Shown: piece after piece, positions 24,963 to 36,585 of the stretch
Layout: each line of letters starts with the position of its first letter
Numbering within the stretch: the stretch's first letter is position 1
DNA from: Neonectria sp. B-13
Lineage: Eukaryota; Ascomycota; Sordariomycetes; Hypocreales; Nectriaceae
Direction: 5' to 3'
NCBI GenBank assembly: GCA_002682825.1
Contig: NOKP01000033.1
Location: 434,001 to 498,000 of the forward strand
DNA length: 64,000 nucleotides
Program-made: the position numbers and the translations under genes
The notes under the pieces: generated by a model
The model's input: only the letters and a program-made list of their open reading frames with translations
Database searches by the model: none
What the model was told of the DNA's origin: nothing

Positions 24963-26635
24963 AGAGTTAAGTTATACTATCTATATATTACTCTTTAATA
25001 CCTTTCTCTTAAGCTAAAACTAACTAAAGTATTTATTAGTAAATATTAAGTATTCCCTCTTTATTAACTTCTACTTATAGTAGAATAACACTTAGGTTAG
25101 CTTAATATAAAGCCTAAAATATAAAATTCTATATATTAAACTTTAGTTCTATACTATTTATTAGCTTAATATAGAGCCTAAGATGTAAAGTTCTATAAGT
25201 TAAACCTTAGTCCTATACTGCTTATTAGCCTTAGATCTTAATTAATAATACTTATATAAGATAATTTATAAGTTATTTAGTATATCTATAGGTATAAATC
25301 TAGCGCAGATTTTAGCATATATCTATAAGAGGATAAACCTATAGGGCCAACCTTAGAGTAAAGCTACTATAGCTATAGTAGCTAGGGGCATAGCCCTATA
25401 GGGACTATATAGAGTCCTCAGCGAGCAATCTCTGACTGCTCGCTAAGCTGAAGTCTTACAATATACCGATTCAAGCTGGCTAAATCAAGCGCCTTCTTCG
25501 AAAATATTTGCCCTTGCCACTAGACGAGGCAGACCCGAGTCGCACTTGCGTCTCCTCCTGTCCCTTTATTCTCTCTTCTCTTCTCTCTTCTCTTTCGTCC
25601 CTTTTCTTCAATTATATAGGCTCGGCCGCCTCGTGCAGCCACGCCAATGGTCTCTTCCCAGTCTCCCCGAAGAAGACTGGGCCATACATAGCGGCTACTG
25701 CTGTAATAGCCATGCTTGGCCATCCCGCTGACGGGTAACAAGCTCGAAACAATGCGCCTTTGAGCCGATGCTATGCTGGATAGTGGTCTGTTTTGCATAT
25801 TACGGAGAATGTTTTTGATGGGGAAGTTTCAGTTTCGCGCCGCTGCCTTAGGTCAGTCCCACCTTTTAACACTACGTAGATTTTAGCATTAGAGATTCTA
25901 GCTCAGCACGTCCTGTGCCCCAATAGGGGACTTTACGGGCCTCGCGGCCCTCGGACGAAAAATATACATACATACATAGATCTACGCGTTTTCTTGCCCT
26001 GACGTAAAACAATAAACCAGTTACGCGTTTTGTTCGCACGCGTCCCCACATGTCGACGTTAATTGTCAACAAAACAAGTGCATTTTACCCGAAGATCCGC
26101 TAGCCAATACAAACGATATATTGCCAATATGGGTAACCTTATATTGTATTATCATAATATTACAACCTGAGTATTATATTGGTACAATATCAGAAAACGC
26201 ATATTGTATTATATGTATTGCAATATATTGTTTTATTGTCATATCATTAACAACACTGATTACCTCTTAATTTAGTCGTGGAAACGGGGTCTGTATCCAT
26301 TGAACGGGATTACCCTCGCTGTCCCGTTGCGGCATTATCCATTCTTGTAGCTGGCACCTAGTGGCTTCGTCTTAAAGTCTACAGTTGGTCGATGCAGCAA
26401 AATGGGCACATACTACGGAAACAACTCGTCGTGGCCAAGAGGCCCGTCATTGAACTTGAACTTAAGCTGGGAAGTTTAAATCATTTGAGAAACCGTTTAA
26501 CCTACTCACGACGGCCCTTATTGATACCCCGAGAGTTGGCGGTTATTTGAATTGACTCTGGATAGAAACCTGAAGAACAAAAGCTGACCATCACAAATAC
26601 GTTCTGAACAGACAGCTTCCTACCCAACACTTGCT
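24963..26635. other. Transition from A+T-rich block to gene island; no supported gene
   Basis: 24963-25400 is A+T-rich, with a repeated TTAGCTTAATATARAGCCTA phrase (about 25095 and 25165). Composition becomes balanced from about 25440. Short open frames at 25508-25798 and 25872-26072 have no recognisable domain or codon signature, and I do not call them. 26100-26240 is an A+T tract with recurring ATATTG/CAATAT. 26240-26635 holds nothing recognisable. Confidence 0.6.
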
Positions 26636-28676
26636 TCACTGTTGGAACTCAGCAAGCTGCTTCACAGTGGCCTGACCCACGTTTCCCACAGTTCCAGTGA
26701 ACCCTGACTTTTTGACAGACTCGAGCGCGAAGTCTGGGGCATCACTAGCGCTGGGTTCCCACGCATCTCGGCCAGTTGCGATTTTGAGGATTCGCTCAAT
26801 GTCATCCTCATCTTTGTTGACTGGGGATCGCCACGCAACATGATCGTCGGGGCGGATCAAGACAGCATCGCGGCCCCAATTGCTCCGAGCGTGTGGCTCC
26901 AGTGGCAAGAGCACCAGTTTAAGTGGTACCTCAAGTTGTGATGAAATGGTATCGAATTGCGTGGCCCATCTCCCATCCGACGTAAAGTCAACGAGCGTGA
27001 ATCCTGGTCCAAAATGGTCAAAGATGCTCGTTTTACCATCGCCGAGGTAGACATGCGGTGCTCGTGCGCCTGGCCAGGTAGATGGGACATAGTCACGGCA
27101 GTTCCACTCCGGTTCTGCCTCTGTCTCGTGAGCGTCTTTCACAACGATGGGGGAACCGTTGTATCTATATCCCATCTCAATGCCGTGGTCTTTGTTCTCG
27201 CCATCATGTGAAAGAAGATGCGTCTTGATGCGTTCCCAGACAGCCGCGCCTTCGTCACTGCTACACGAGAGGGCGCCTGGACCGGCTTCCATCATCCACT
27301 GAACGTAGTCCCGGTGGACTTTGTGGTGGACACCTGAACGTTCGATGTTGCGGATGGCTACTGGCTTGCGCTCAACCTCATACGACCGTAGTAGATGACG
27401 CCCGCCCCAGCCATTGATGACAGCTGCGAGCTTCCATCCAAGGTCAAAACTGTCGCCCACAGCAGTGTTCATGCCATATCCTCCAGTTGGGATATTTTGG
27501 TGGGCCGAGTCTCCCGCAAGGAAAACTCGGAGGCTGTCTGAAGCATACCTTTGCGCAAAGGCAATGCTTGGGCGCCAGGCGCTGCATACAAGTACCTCAT
27601 CTACCCTGATATGGTACGGGGCATGCGACCCTCCTAGGACGTTGTAAATGGCCTCTTCTGGGTTTAGCGACTTCCAGTCCGTGTCGAGAGATATGGGCAT
27701 GTGAACAGTCCAAGTATCGACTTCGTCTTGAGATATGATGACACTTCCGCTGGTAAAGAAAATGTGCCAGAATTGGCCTTGTTTCTGAAGCTTTGAGAGG
27801 TCCCGAGACTTGAAATGAACGAGGTACATGGCTAAGGGCCTGAGAAAAGCGTGTTAGATTACCTCGCGCTGAGTTGCAACACATTGTGTGTTTGGGGCCT
27901 GTAGATCAACTCACGCAGGGCCACCAAGCAGCTCACTCTTGAGATTCTTTCGTACACGGCTACCGGCACCGTCGCAGCCTGCGAGATACTGACTCCGCAC
28001 GACGTGATTCTCTCCACTCGCAGTATCAATGATGATGGACTCGACGCCACCTTCAACCTCGGTGAAGACGTCGAATTTCCATCCAAAATGCGAGTCGATG
28101 AGTGGCTCGGCTTGGATTTTAGTCTTGAGCCAAGCTTCAAAAATGGCCTGACTGCACCGTTGGTAGGGCTCTCGTGGCATGGAGCCATCATTTTGTGTTT
28201 TAGTTCGCTCCCTCCAAGCGTTTGGCGAATCTAGGTTCTGCAATTGTGCAAGTTTAGCCTGGGATTTTAGTCTGTTTGTTTTAGGCAACAGTTTACTTAC
28301 CCATTTCGCGATCAACTCTCCGCCCTCTGAGAGCCCAGAGCTAAATAAAACATCAAAGGAGAAATCTGGCCCAACCCCTGCATTGAAACGGTTACCGTCG
28401 ATCTTTTTGGCCCGTACCTTTAAGTTTCTACTCACCATGATCCCTGAGCGACTGGGCAATGCCCAGCCTGTTGAAGAGCTCCATGCTTCTGCAGTTGGTA
28501 ATATCCATCTTGGGCCACTTTGTCGTGTCCGTGTTGCGTTCAACGAGGATACTCCGAACGCCATTCTGAGCCAGCTGAAGGGCGAGAAGCAGCCCCGACG
28601 GGCCAGAGCCAACGATGAGAACAGGAGTATCAAACATCATCGTTTTGGCTAGTGCATCCTGGGTAGCGGGCTTCAT
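26636..28676 (-). CDS. FAD-dependent aromatic hydroxylase (phenol / chlorophenol monooxygenase type)
   Basis: It encodes a flavoprotein of about 614 aa of the group A aromatic hydroxylases, which add an ortho hydroxyl to phenols using NAD(P)H and O2. There are four exons: 28676-28436, 28377-28301, 28237-27915 and 27839-26636. The introns are 58, 63 and 75 nt, all GT..AG, and the phases join cleanly. The FAD fingerprint VLIVGSGPSGLLLALQLAQ lies about 20 residues from the start, the DG motif GCDGAGSRVR at about 195, and the FAD ribityl motif FLAGDSAHQ at about 320, followed by GGYGMNTAVGDSFDLGWKL. The C-terminal third (residues ~480-614) resembles the thioredoxin-like tail of phenol hydroxylases. 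I chose the ATG at 28676 because the frame further upstream opens only with GTG. It is transcribed away from the Zn2Cys6 gene at 29602. The substrate is unknown; context suggests the product is the catechol used by the dioxygenase at 36586. Confidence 0.9.
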
Positions 28677-29601
28677 TTCATTGAATTCCACCGAGAGAAA
28701 GCATGATGGGATTCAGAAGCGTTGAATGAGAAGCTCCGTGGTCGCTCCGAGTATGGGAGAATGGCTAAAATAGTAGGTTCTAAATTCAACACTGGCGAAT
28801 GAGGAAAATGGCGAAATTGTAACGGAAATGTCAAGGTAATGCCTTGACGAGGACTCGTAAATGCCGGGGGCTCTCGCGACGGCGGGGCCGGCCTAGCGTG
28901 GAGGACGGCATTTCGGGATGCCGTTGTCTGCCGGGCCCACCGGCAAACAGTCGATGCTCCAAGGGTTGCACGAGTCTTGCAGCCTACCCTAGAGCCAAGC
29001 TCGATCGGGGACAAGTTGAACTACTCATGATGGTTCTGAATTTACGAGCTTTTGTGAATGGCATTGCATTGTATCGCGGGGCTGCTCATCTCAGAGGATG
29101 TTGCAGGGCACAAATATTGATGTTTTCAATTACACAATCCATTACTTAATCTAAAATAGATTGACGTGAATCCATTACATCACGTTGGATACAGGCTACG
29201 CCGTCGAACACTAATTAATCACCCGACTCGAATTGACCATATTAGATCCATCAGAATGTGTCAAGTTGCAATGAGCATGCTATTCGGCTCAGTCATTGTT
29301 GACGTGTGTGATTGTAACTCAACGAGAATTCATCAAACCCTAAGCTGCCGCCCAAGCGGGCTAACTATCTTCATCTTAGCGGCCCTGGCCCCGCGTTTGT
29401 AGCGACTCCGCCCAAACATGGGGAACCATCTTCGGCACTCAACTTAGCTCCTCTTACCTTGACCTTGAAATCATAATCGACCTTTTGTAACCGGTAGCTC
29501 AAGCCAGCGAGTTTTGCCACATATACCCAGACTGTGATTTCTTGGATTGGACATCATTGGCCTCTCGTGGCCTCGTTTTTGACGGCTTGCTTCCAGTCCC
29601 G
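28677..29601. promoter_or_regulatory. Divergent intergenic region between the hydroxylase and the Zn2Cys6 regulator
   Basis: These 925 bp separate two divergently transcribed genes. They contain a 19 bp inverted repeat GTCAAGG-N5-CCTTGAC at 28830-28848 and CGG/CCG-rich stretches at 28862-28945. No coding sequence is supported. The operator role is inferred from position and symmetry only. Confidence 0.5.
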
Positions 29602-32019
29602 ATGGATCCGAAAGCATCTGCGCCCGTGGAGTCTGGGCACAGCTTCTTCGAGGCCGAGTCAATACAAGAATTGGATGAAGATGGACGAGGCTGGCCATGG
29701 ACAATGCATCAAGGCCACCGAGCCTGCATGGAGTGTAGGAGGTGTGTTTTCCCCCTCTTTATCTACATTCGGCTTGGAACATGTATCATGTCGCTAATTG
29801 ACGTGTCTCGATTGTGACAGAAAAAAGACAAAATGTGAGACGACCATGTCGTCAGTGTCTTCTAACAGCGCGAGACTGATCTGTTCATCCAAAATTAGGT
29901 GATATGCGACAGCCTATATGTGCCCTTTGCCACAGAACCGGCGGCTCTTGCACGTTCCCGACAAAGAGGAAAACGCCCGAGTTCCGGCGTCCGTCCACGA
30001 AAGATAACAAGAAACGGAGAATTGACCCAGATAGACTTGGTGAGCTGAGACCATCTAGCGGTGGGAGAATGGAAGTCTGAGTTCTGACCTTTTACGATAG
30101 AGCGCCTGGTAGACCTACTCGAATCTAAGTTCAGTGATAGGCAAGCCTTCGATAAATCACCGTCACAGGATCTTGAGCAGAGGTTCTCGAATAGTCCCCC
30201 GAACGATGCCGAACCGAATACGTCGACCTCGTTCGACTCGGCTTCAGGTACCGCTGATCATCACTCCATAGGCGACGTGGACTCTGGCAGACCCACTGGC
30301 AGAAGTCCACCCAATATTCTCGATATTGTCGACCTTGATCCTCCAAAAGCCTCAGGAACTTCCAACGAGGAAGCTTGCCGTCTCGATGTTCCGAGCGACG
30401 TCGCCACTGAGCTCATCCAATTGTACTTTGACAAAGTCCAGCCCTGGCTTCCATTACTTCACAAGCCGAGGCTTTTGGCCCGATTCATGAACAACGACGT
30501 CCCGGGAGCCATCTGCCAGGGAAGTTGTTCGACCGAGGATACGTTTCTGCTCTCCGGCATCTTTGCCTTGGCCGCGCGCTATTCTATCCATCAATATTTC
30601 CAGAACATCCAAGCGCAGGAGCGTGGGACGCAGTTCGCAACCACGGCCACTCGATGCTACACTACACTTCGAACGGCAGCAACTGGCCCAACACTGCAGT
30701 ATCTTCAAGCCTGTATCCTGCTATGTTGTTACCTGCATGCTTCTGGCCCGGGACACACGGCCTGGATCCTCACTGGTGTCTGCGTTCGGTTCGCCTACGA
30801 CCTTGATCTTTGCAATATGGACGAGCGAGAAGGACCTTGGAGAGACCCGGCACAGTGGACTGATCTCGAGGAGCGTCGGCGAGCCTTCTGGCTTGTGTGG
30901 GAGCTGGATGCCTTCGGCTCAACCGTATCAAGGCGGCCAGGCGCCATTAGTCACAATAGAATGGCGGTTCGCCTACCAGTCGCAGATTCCGCCTGGTTTG
31001 CAGAAACACCCATCGACTCTCCAGTACTTCACCCAAGACCATCAGAGGCCTGGAAGATCCTGTTTGACTCACCCAACCAAGACGAACGTGCGTGGTTCTT
31101 ATTGGCAAACTATCTCATGGTGGTCTGTTACGACACCTGCTCAAGCAAACATGGTTGCGCTCACGAGCGAGAGGAACTTGCAGGCTCACTCACTTGTCTC
31201 TCTCTCGCAATAACGCAGCGCTTTGGCCTGGAAATGCACCCCATCCTTTTCGACGCTGAGAACTTTGCCAGGTCCAACTGGATCATCGGTATGCACTTGA
31301 TGCTGACAAGTGCTCGCACATTCCTCTCGGCAACTAATGCTGTGCAAAGAGCTGCTGCATTAACCAACAGACGAGAAATTTCCCGCATCATCTTGCACTG
31401 GCACCCGGAATATGTCGCTTTCAGCCATCCGTTTTTTGCCTGTACTTTGCTGCCAATCTCGATGGACCCTCCACATGGAGCATCTCTTCCACCTTCTGGA
31501 ACTCCACACCCCCATCAAGACATGTTAAATTTAATATTGGCTCAATATGCCTCAGTCTGGAAACTAGGGTCATCACTACTTGGTGCGTGTATTTGGTTAT
31601 CGTCGTTCGATATAATCTATGCTGATGTACGTCTAGACCTGATCGCGATGCTAGATCGTCGCCCCGAGATTTCGGACCAAGAGCTTGCAGTTGCCAAGTA
31701 CTTTGCTATATACTTCCCATATCCACTTGTGGCACAAGGTCCTGCGACAGCTTGCTCGAACAATCAGACTTTACAATCGGCGAATCTGGACGACATGACC
31801 ACAAAGTGCAGCGAACTCGGATACAGCGAATTGCCAGAACCGATTTTCGCGTTGCCTGGACCATCCGCAAATCTCCAGAAAGAAGATGCACTGAACGAGG
31901 TTGTGGGTACAGGCTATGCGGGAGAAGATGCCCTTGACCTGATGGACGATTGGAGCACACGACTTCAGCTTGACTACTTGTGTGACGATAATCAACATTT
32001 TAACTACTTGCAACTTTAA
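29602..32019 (+). CDS. Zn2Cys6 transcription factor with fungal-specific domain; reading frame problem near 30000
   Basis: This is probably the pathway-specific regulator of the cluster. The first exon (29602-29741) and the next (29821-29854) join through a 79 nt intron. After a second intron (about 29855-29912, weak donor) they give a Zn2Cys6 domain with Cys at 42, 45, 52, 61, 64 and 71 (ACMECRRKKTKC ... PICALCHRTGGSC). A basic stretch follows. In the zinc-domain frame a TAA falls at 30006-30008, while a good donor at 30041 (GTGAGC, acceptor 30100s) fits only the frame shifted by one at the AAAA run 30000-30003. Either a weak intron starts earlier or there is a one-base frameshift. From about 30106 to 32019 a long clean frame carries the fungal-specific domain (LFDKVQPWLPLLHKPR-like start, LLSGIFALAARYS). 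A 54 nt in-frame intron is likely at 31583-31636. ATG 29602 was chosen because upstream extensions lack ATG. Confidence 0.75.
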
Positions 32020-32115
32020 GCGGCGTCAATGCCATATGGAATCATGTAGAAGACGGAGTGGTGTATTGAGCGAAGCAGTTTGCGTGGCAATCTTGATCTT
32101 TATCTATTGGGATAC

Positions 32116-34629
32116 TTACAGCTTGGCCTCGCCAGACAAAGGTGGAAGGTCTGCAAACCTTTTGTACTCTGCTAGACATTCCGGGTTGGCAACCGAGTCC
32201 ATATTTGCTACCTTTGATTTGCACACAATAGCCTTGACGACCATTTCGATATTCTTGCCGTTGGACGTGCAGGGGATGTCTTTGACTTGAAATATGTGTG
32301 CAGGGACGTGTCTGGGGCCGAGTTGTTCTCTGATGGCGTCTCGGATGTCCTCGCGAACCTGGTCAAAATTTGAAGCCTTCGTCTTCAAGAATAGGAGGAC
32401 TTGTTCGTCGCTTTCGCCTGCGCGACGCTGTCCGACTGCAATGCTATCCTCAACTTGGGTGAACTGGTCCACCACCCCGTAGATCTCGGCGCTTCCGAAA
32501 CGTATGCCTATGTTGCCATGTTAGTGCTGGCTACACCGTTTGAGGCAGAGTAGACTAACCTCCAGGATTGAGAACGCCATCGCTGCGCCCAAGGATTACG
32601 TATCCTCCCGTGACGGGGTTTCTCTGTGCAAAGTCGCCATGGCACCAAACGCCCGGGAACTTGGCAAAGTAAGCCTCGTGGTACTTTTCTAGTCCTCCAT
32701 CCCCATAAAATGTGACGGGCATGCTGAAGAATGGGGTGGTGATGACTAGGTCGCCCTTCTCACCGGCTTGGTCAACGTTACGGCCTTCCAAGTCCCATAC
32801 TTCAACTTTCATGCCTAGTTGAGGCGATGCAAGCTCCCCGTCGTGGATCACGGAGAGGCAGTTGCCACCGATAACTATCAGGAGTGTTAGTGTGTGGTAT
32901 GATGCCGGGTCAAACAGGATATACTTGCTAACGCCAACGAGATCTGTGCCTCCGGAGCCACTGAACAGGCCCACCCATTCGGGGAAGATGCCTCTGAACC
33001 AGCGGGAAATCTCTGACGACAAAGGCGACCCTGCCGAAACGACAAGGCGCAGGTTATCGAGGGCTTCTAACCTTGTAAAGCCGGATTGCTTGAGGGCGGT
33101 CAATAGCTTGGGGCTCGTCCCCCAATGCGTTACTCTAGCCGTTTGGTCCATATCAGCGAACATGCTGCTCCTTGGCCATCCGTCACTTTTTAAAGAGGCT
33201 ATAACTCACCCTTGCTCCTCCAAAAGGCGAATCTGGAACGCTGCAGTTGGATGCAGTGGACTACCATCGTACAGAACAATCCGGGCACCAACGCTGAGCG
33301 ATCCTATCAGGTAATTCCACATCATCCACCCTGTCTGGTGGAATATTAGCACATTGGAGGCCCAACAGCTTTTGGTTCAACTGTGGGCTTACTGTTGTGT
33401 ATTGATAATATGTAGAATCGCAGTCCATGTCATTGCTGAGGATGAATTCCTTCTTTTGCTGTAGGAGGGCGCCGCCACCTGAGTGGACGATGCCTAGAGG
33501 GTAGCGTCGTCAACATGGCATAGTAAACTGGTAGAGGACAGCTAGGGGCACGTACACTTTGGCATGCCTGTTGTACCGGATCTGTATGGAAGTCAACTCT
33601 GTTACTTCTAGGCTCCAAGTCGGACAGCTTACGAGTAGAGAATGTAAACGGGGTGATCGAATGGCACCTGTTCGAATACAAGTGGAGAGGGTTGAACCTT
33701 GAGAAACTGTCCAAGTGTGATGCTGTGCACACGACCTTTAGTTTCAAGTCACCGTTGACTGAACCAACGTGTGAGACGTACCAGCCATTGTCGGGTAAAA
33801 CTGAGCCTGTGACGACGACGACACTGGTCAACTCTGGAACTTGCTTCCGCAGTTGAGCTACTGCTGTGGTCATCTTCTGTCGCAATACGCGTCGCTTCCC
33901 GGCGTAGAGAACTTCGGTGTCGACAAACATAATCTTTGGTCGGATCTGAGCGTATCTGCTCACAATGCCTGCCGCCCCCATATCTGGCGCTGTCGATGAG
34001 AAAATTGCCCCGATAGAAGCGACAGCGAGAAGGATAACCACGCCCTCTGTCGAGTTCGATAAAACAGCTACGGGTCACATCGTCTTCGGTCAGCAACACG
34101 GGGCTTCCCTGGGAATGGGAGTGGGACGAGTGAACAAAGATGACTCACCAGCAACGCGATCACCCCTTCTCACGCCGGCTGCACTCAAGGCGGTCGCATA
34201 CAATGCTACCTGGGCGTGTAGTTGAACCCAGGTCAAGTGACGCCAGTGTGTCCCAGCCTCGCGGCAAGCAGACACGGCGATACGGTCCGGGTGGACCTTC
34301 AAACCAACACACAGGATATTCTCTGCGAAGTTGATTCGCGCACCAGGGAACCATTCGGGGCGAGGCCACATGTTTCTGATTCCGTTGGCAACCTTTGCTG
34401 GAGCAACGCTGTAAACCATGCCGCAAAATCCCCAAACTGCCTTGCAGAAGTCGTCGAGATTCTCGACTGACCACGTATGGATATCATCATACGTCTCTAG
34501 GTTTAGAGTGTATTCTCGGTTGATGTGCCGTCTGAAAGTATCCAGGCGGGTAGCCTTGGGATAAGGATGCTTCCAGGCGCCAACTGCGGAGACTTGCACT
34601 GGCGACGTAGTTGCTGGTATTTTGGTCAT
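32116..34629 (-). CDS. Acetoacetyl-CoA synthetase (acyl-activating enzyme), 683 aa
   Basis: It activates acetoacetate with ATP and CoA to acetoacetyl-CoA. There are nine exons: 34629-34149, 34067-33782, 33722-33633, 33581-33556, 33493-33393, 33334-33210, 33164-32929, 32874-32560 and 32507-32116. Together they give exactly 684 codons, the usual family length. Family marks are KHPYPKATRLDTFRRHIN near the N-terminus, the adenylate-forming loop YSSGTTGMPKCIVHSGGG split over two introns, THWGTSPK, SGSGGTDLVGVIIGGN, GRSDGVLNPGGIRFGSAEIY, and a C-terminal domain with TSNGKNIEM. Intron 7 (32928-32875) is of the GC-AG class. It ends 96 bp from the convergent regulator gene. In this cluster it could use acetoacetate released by the neighbouring FAH-fold enzyme, which is an inference. 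I am confident of the family. Confidence 0.93.
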
Positions 34630-35258
34630 CTGAGTGGGTGAGATGGGATTGACTTGTCGAAATTGATGGGTGTTTCTCAAGCTTGACGTTGGTATCCAAC
34701 AAAGGTAGACGAGCAAGGACGGCAATTGTCAACTTTGCTCAAAGGATGGTTGCAACTAGGGGAAGAAAGTACTCAGGCGTAGTCTGCGAGGTAAGCGACT
34801 TTACTCTAAGCTTCGTCTCGGGGACCCCCAGGAGGAAAAAACAAGTCAATAGATATTATAAATGACCCAACCCACATATGGGTTCGTCCACTTTTTCCCC
34901 CCTCCATCAGTGTGGCCGGAAATTTCCGGTCGTGACGGCCAGGACGGTAATCACCAAATACCGCGATTGACCGTCCCCGCTCTGTCACCGCGTCGAGCAG
35001 CCTGGCACAATCTGCAAATATCCTCGCATTTTCGGTCTGCCTAGTTCTCCATGGGGCGAGTGCAGAAGCTCAGTGTACAAAAATCACACGATGAAAATTA
35101 GTGGAATGTTATCTGAAATAGCGTCTTTAAAATAATGAGTCTACCTGATTTTCCCACATCGTGGCCTCGTTTCTCGAGTACTTGTGAATGCAATCCATTT
35201 GGGCCGAGCTTTATTTAACACAAGCAGTGTGTTATCGAGATCAAGTAATGTGACATCT
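34630..35258. promoter_or_regulatory. Promoter region of the acetoacetyl-CoA synthetase gene, with a perfect 14 bp palindrome
   Basis: 629 bp between the synthetase start and the 3' end of the FAH-family gene. The palindrome CCGGAAATTTCCGG lies at 34916-34929. Its CCG/CGG ends and symmetry are typical of Zn2Cys6 dimer sites. No coding sequence is supported. Confidence 0.5.
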
Positions 35259-36221
35259 CTAAGAGTCAAAGACTACGCGGTTCGAAATCTTGCCGAGTCC
35301 TTCCACATCAACTTCGACGACATCACCGTCTTGGAGAAATGTGTCCCGGAAGAATCCAACACCGGATGGAGTCCCCATCATGATGACAGTCCCCCGACGC
35401 AGTGTGGTTCCACGAGACAGATGGGCGATGATCTGTCGTACCGACCAGATCATGTCACTGGTCGCCGTCTCCTGCACAACCTTTCCGTTGACTCTCGTCT
35501 TGTAACGGAGATTCTGCGGATCAGGCACCACAGCAGGAGACCAAATAGCCGGTCCAATAGGTGCAAAGCCATCGAAAGACTTGGCATAGCAGTACTGCCC
35601 ACCTGAAGCACCTGGCACCTGAAAGTTCCTCGCCGACACATCATTTCCCGCCGTGTATCCCAAGACATAGTCCAGCGCGTCTGTCTCCGAAACGTTCTTC
35701 GCATCGCGACCGACGATGACACAAAGCTCGCCCTCGTAATCCAACTGAACCTGTGTATCGGGGTGGGCGTGAACAGGATCAAACGGACCGGCAAGGGAGT
35801 CGCTCGGCTTCGTAAAGATGACGGGGTACGTTGGGACTTTCAACTGAAGGATAGCACCATATTAGCTCAGAGTCTCACACATGTGTCTGATGGTGCCGTT
35901 TCAGAGTTCATGACGCACATTTGCTTCGGCCGCATGTTGTTTGTAATTCAGTCCCACGCAAATGATGATTGGGGCGTGCTCGAGCGGGGAGAGAAGCTGA
36001 CAGAGAGCGATCAGTGCACTATTCCATAGTCCAAGCTTCTGCCCTTTCAGCGAGTTTCAAACCTTGGAAACCGTTGTGATTTGGCCAGTCGAAATCAAGC
36101 CGCCCCAAGGATCCCCAGAGAGTTTCAAGACCTTATGACCCTGGGCATCATTGAACTCGACAAGGTCGCCATATTGCGCCTGGCCCTTGTACTCGAAGCG
36201 AACAAGTTGTTTGAAACTCAT
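35259..36221 (-). CDS. Fumarylacetoacetate hydrolase-fold enzyme (hydratase/hydrolase), 273 aa
   Basis: A metal-dependent enzyme of the FAH superfamily, which includes fumarylacetoacetate hydrolase, 2-oxopent-4-enoate hydratase and 5-oxalo-decarboxylase/isomerases. Exons are 36221-36063, 35996-35919 and 35843-35259, with introns of 66 and 75 nt, all joints in phase 0. Family signatures are VGLNYKQHAAEAN (residues 67-79), FTKPSDSLAGP, DYEGELCVIVGR (metal Glu117 and Glu119), YTAGNDVSARNFQ (Asp147), SFDGFAPIGPAI and MGTPSGVG. It shares a 364 bp divergent promoter with the dioxygenase at 36586, which suggests that it acts on the ring-cleavage product. Whether it hydrates, hydrolyses or decarboxylates cannot be decided from sequence alone. 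If it cleaves a beta-diketone, acetoacetate would be released for the synthetase next door. Confidence 0.92.
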
Positions 36222-36585
36222 GATGGTGAACGATGCGAAGCCGAGAGTGAACTGGGAAGAGTTGAAAATAGTTCACCAAGTTTAGCCGTCTCAATAAAAG
36301 AAGCACCTTCTTACTACAGCAGCAGCCGCCGATGAGTCCCCACGGCGGCAGGTCCGGACAGTGGACGTGGACACCGGCGTAATAAACGGCAAGGCCGGTA
36401 CTAGGCCGGTTTACCGGTTTACCGATTGGAGGGGCTGAGTAAGTTCGACAGACCATTATCTGGTCACGGCCATCACAATAAATTAATCTGATGTAACAGT
36501 ATTTTCCATTAAATCTGGAGTTGAAATGATTGACCAGACTCTCTCCAGCACTTCATTTCAAGTCACCTGATACCCTCTGCGCACA
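36222..36585. promoter_or_regulatory. Shared divergent promoter of FAH-family and dioxygenase genes, with CCGG cluster
   Basis: This 364 bp region has a dense set of CCGG/CGG sites at 36373-36424. It includes the near repeats GGCCGGTACTAGGCCGGT and two spaced copies of GGTTTACCG. Such clustered CGG triplets suit binding by a Zn2Cys6 regulator and could coordinate both genes. The role is inferred. Confidence 0.55.

Noticed and set aside
25508..26072. Overlapping short open frames on both strands
   Set aside because: No domain, no convincing start context and mutual overlap; low-complexity CT/GA-rich sequence explains the open frames.
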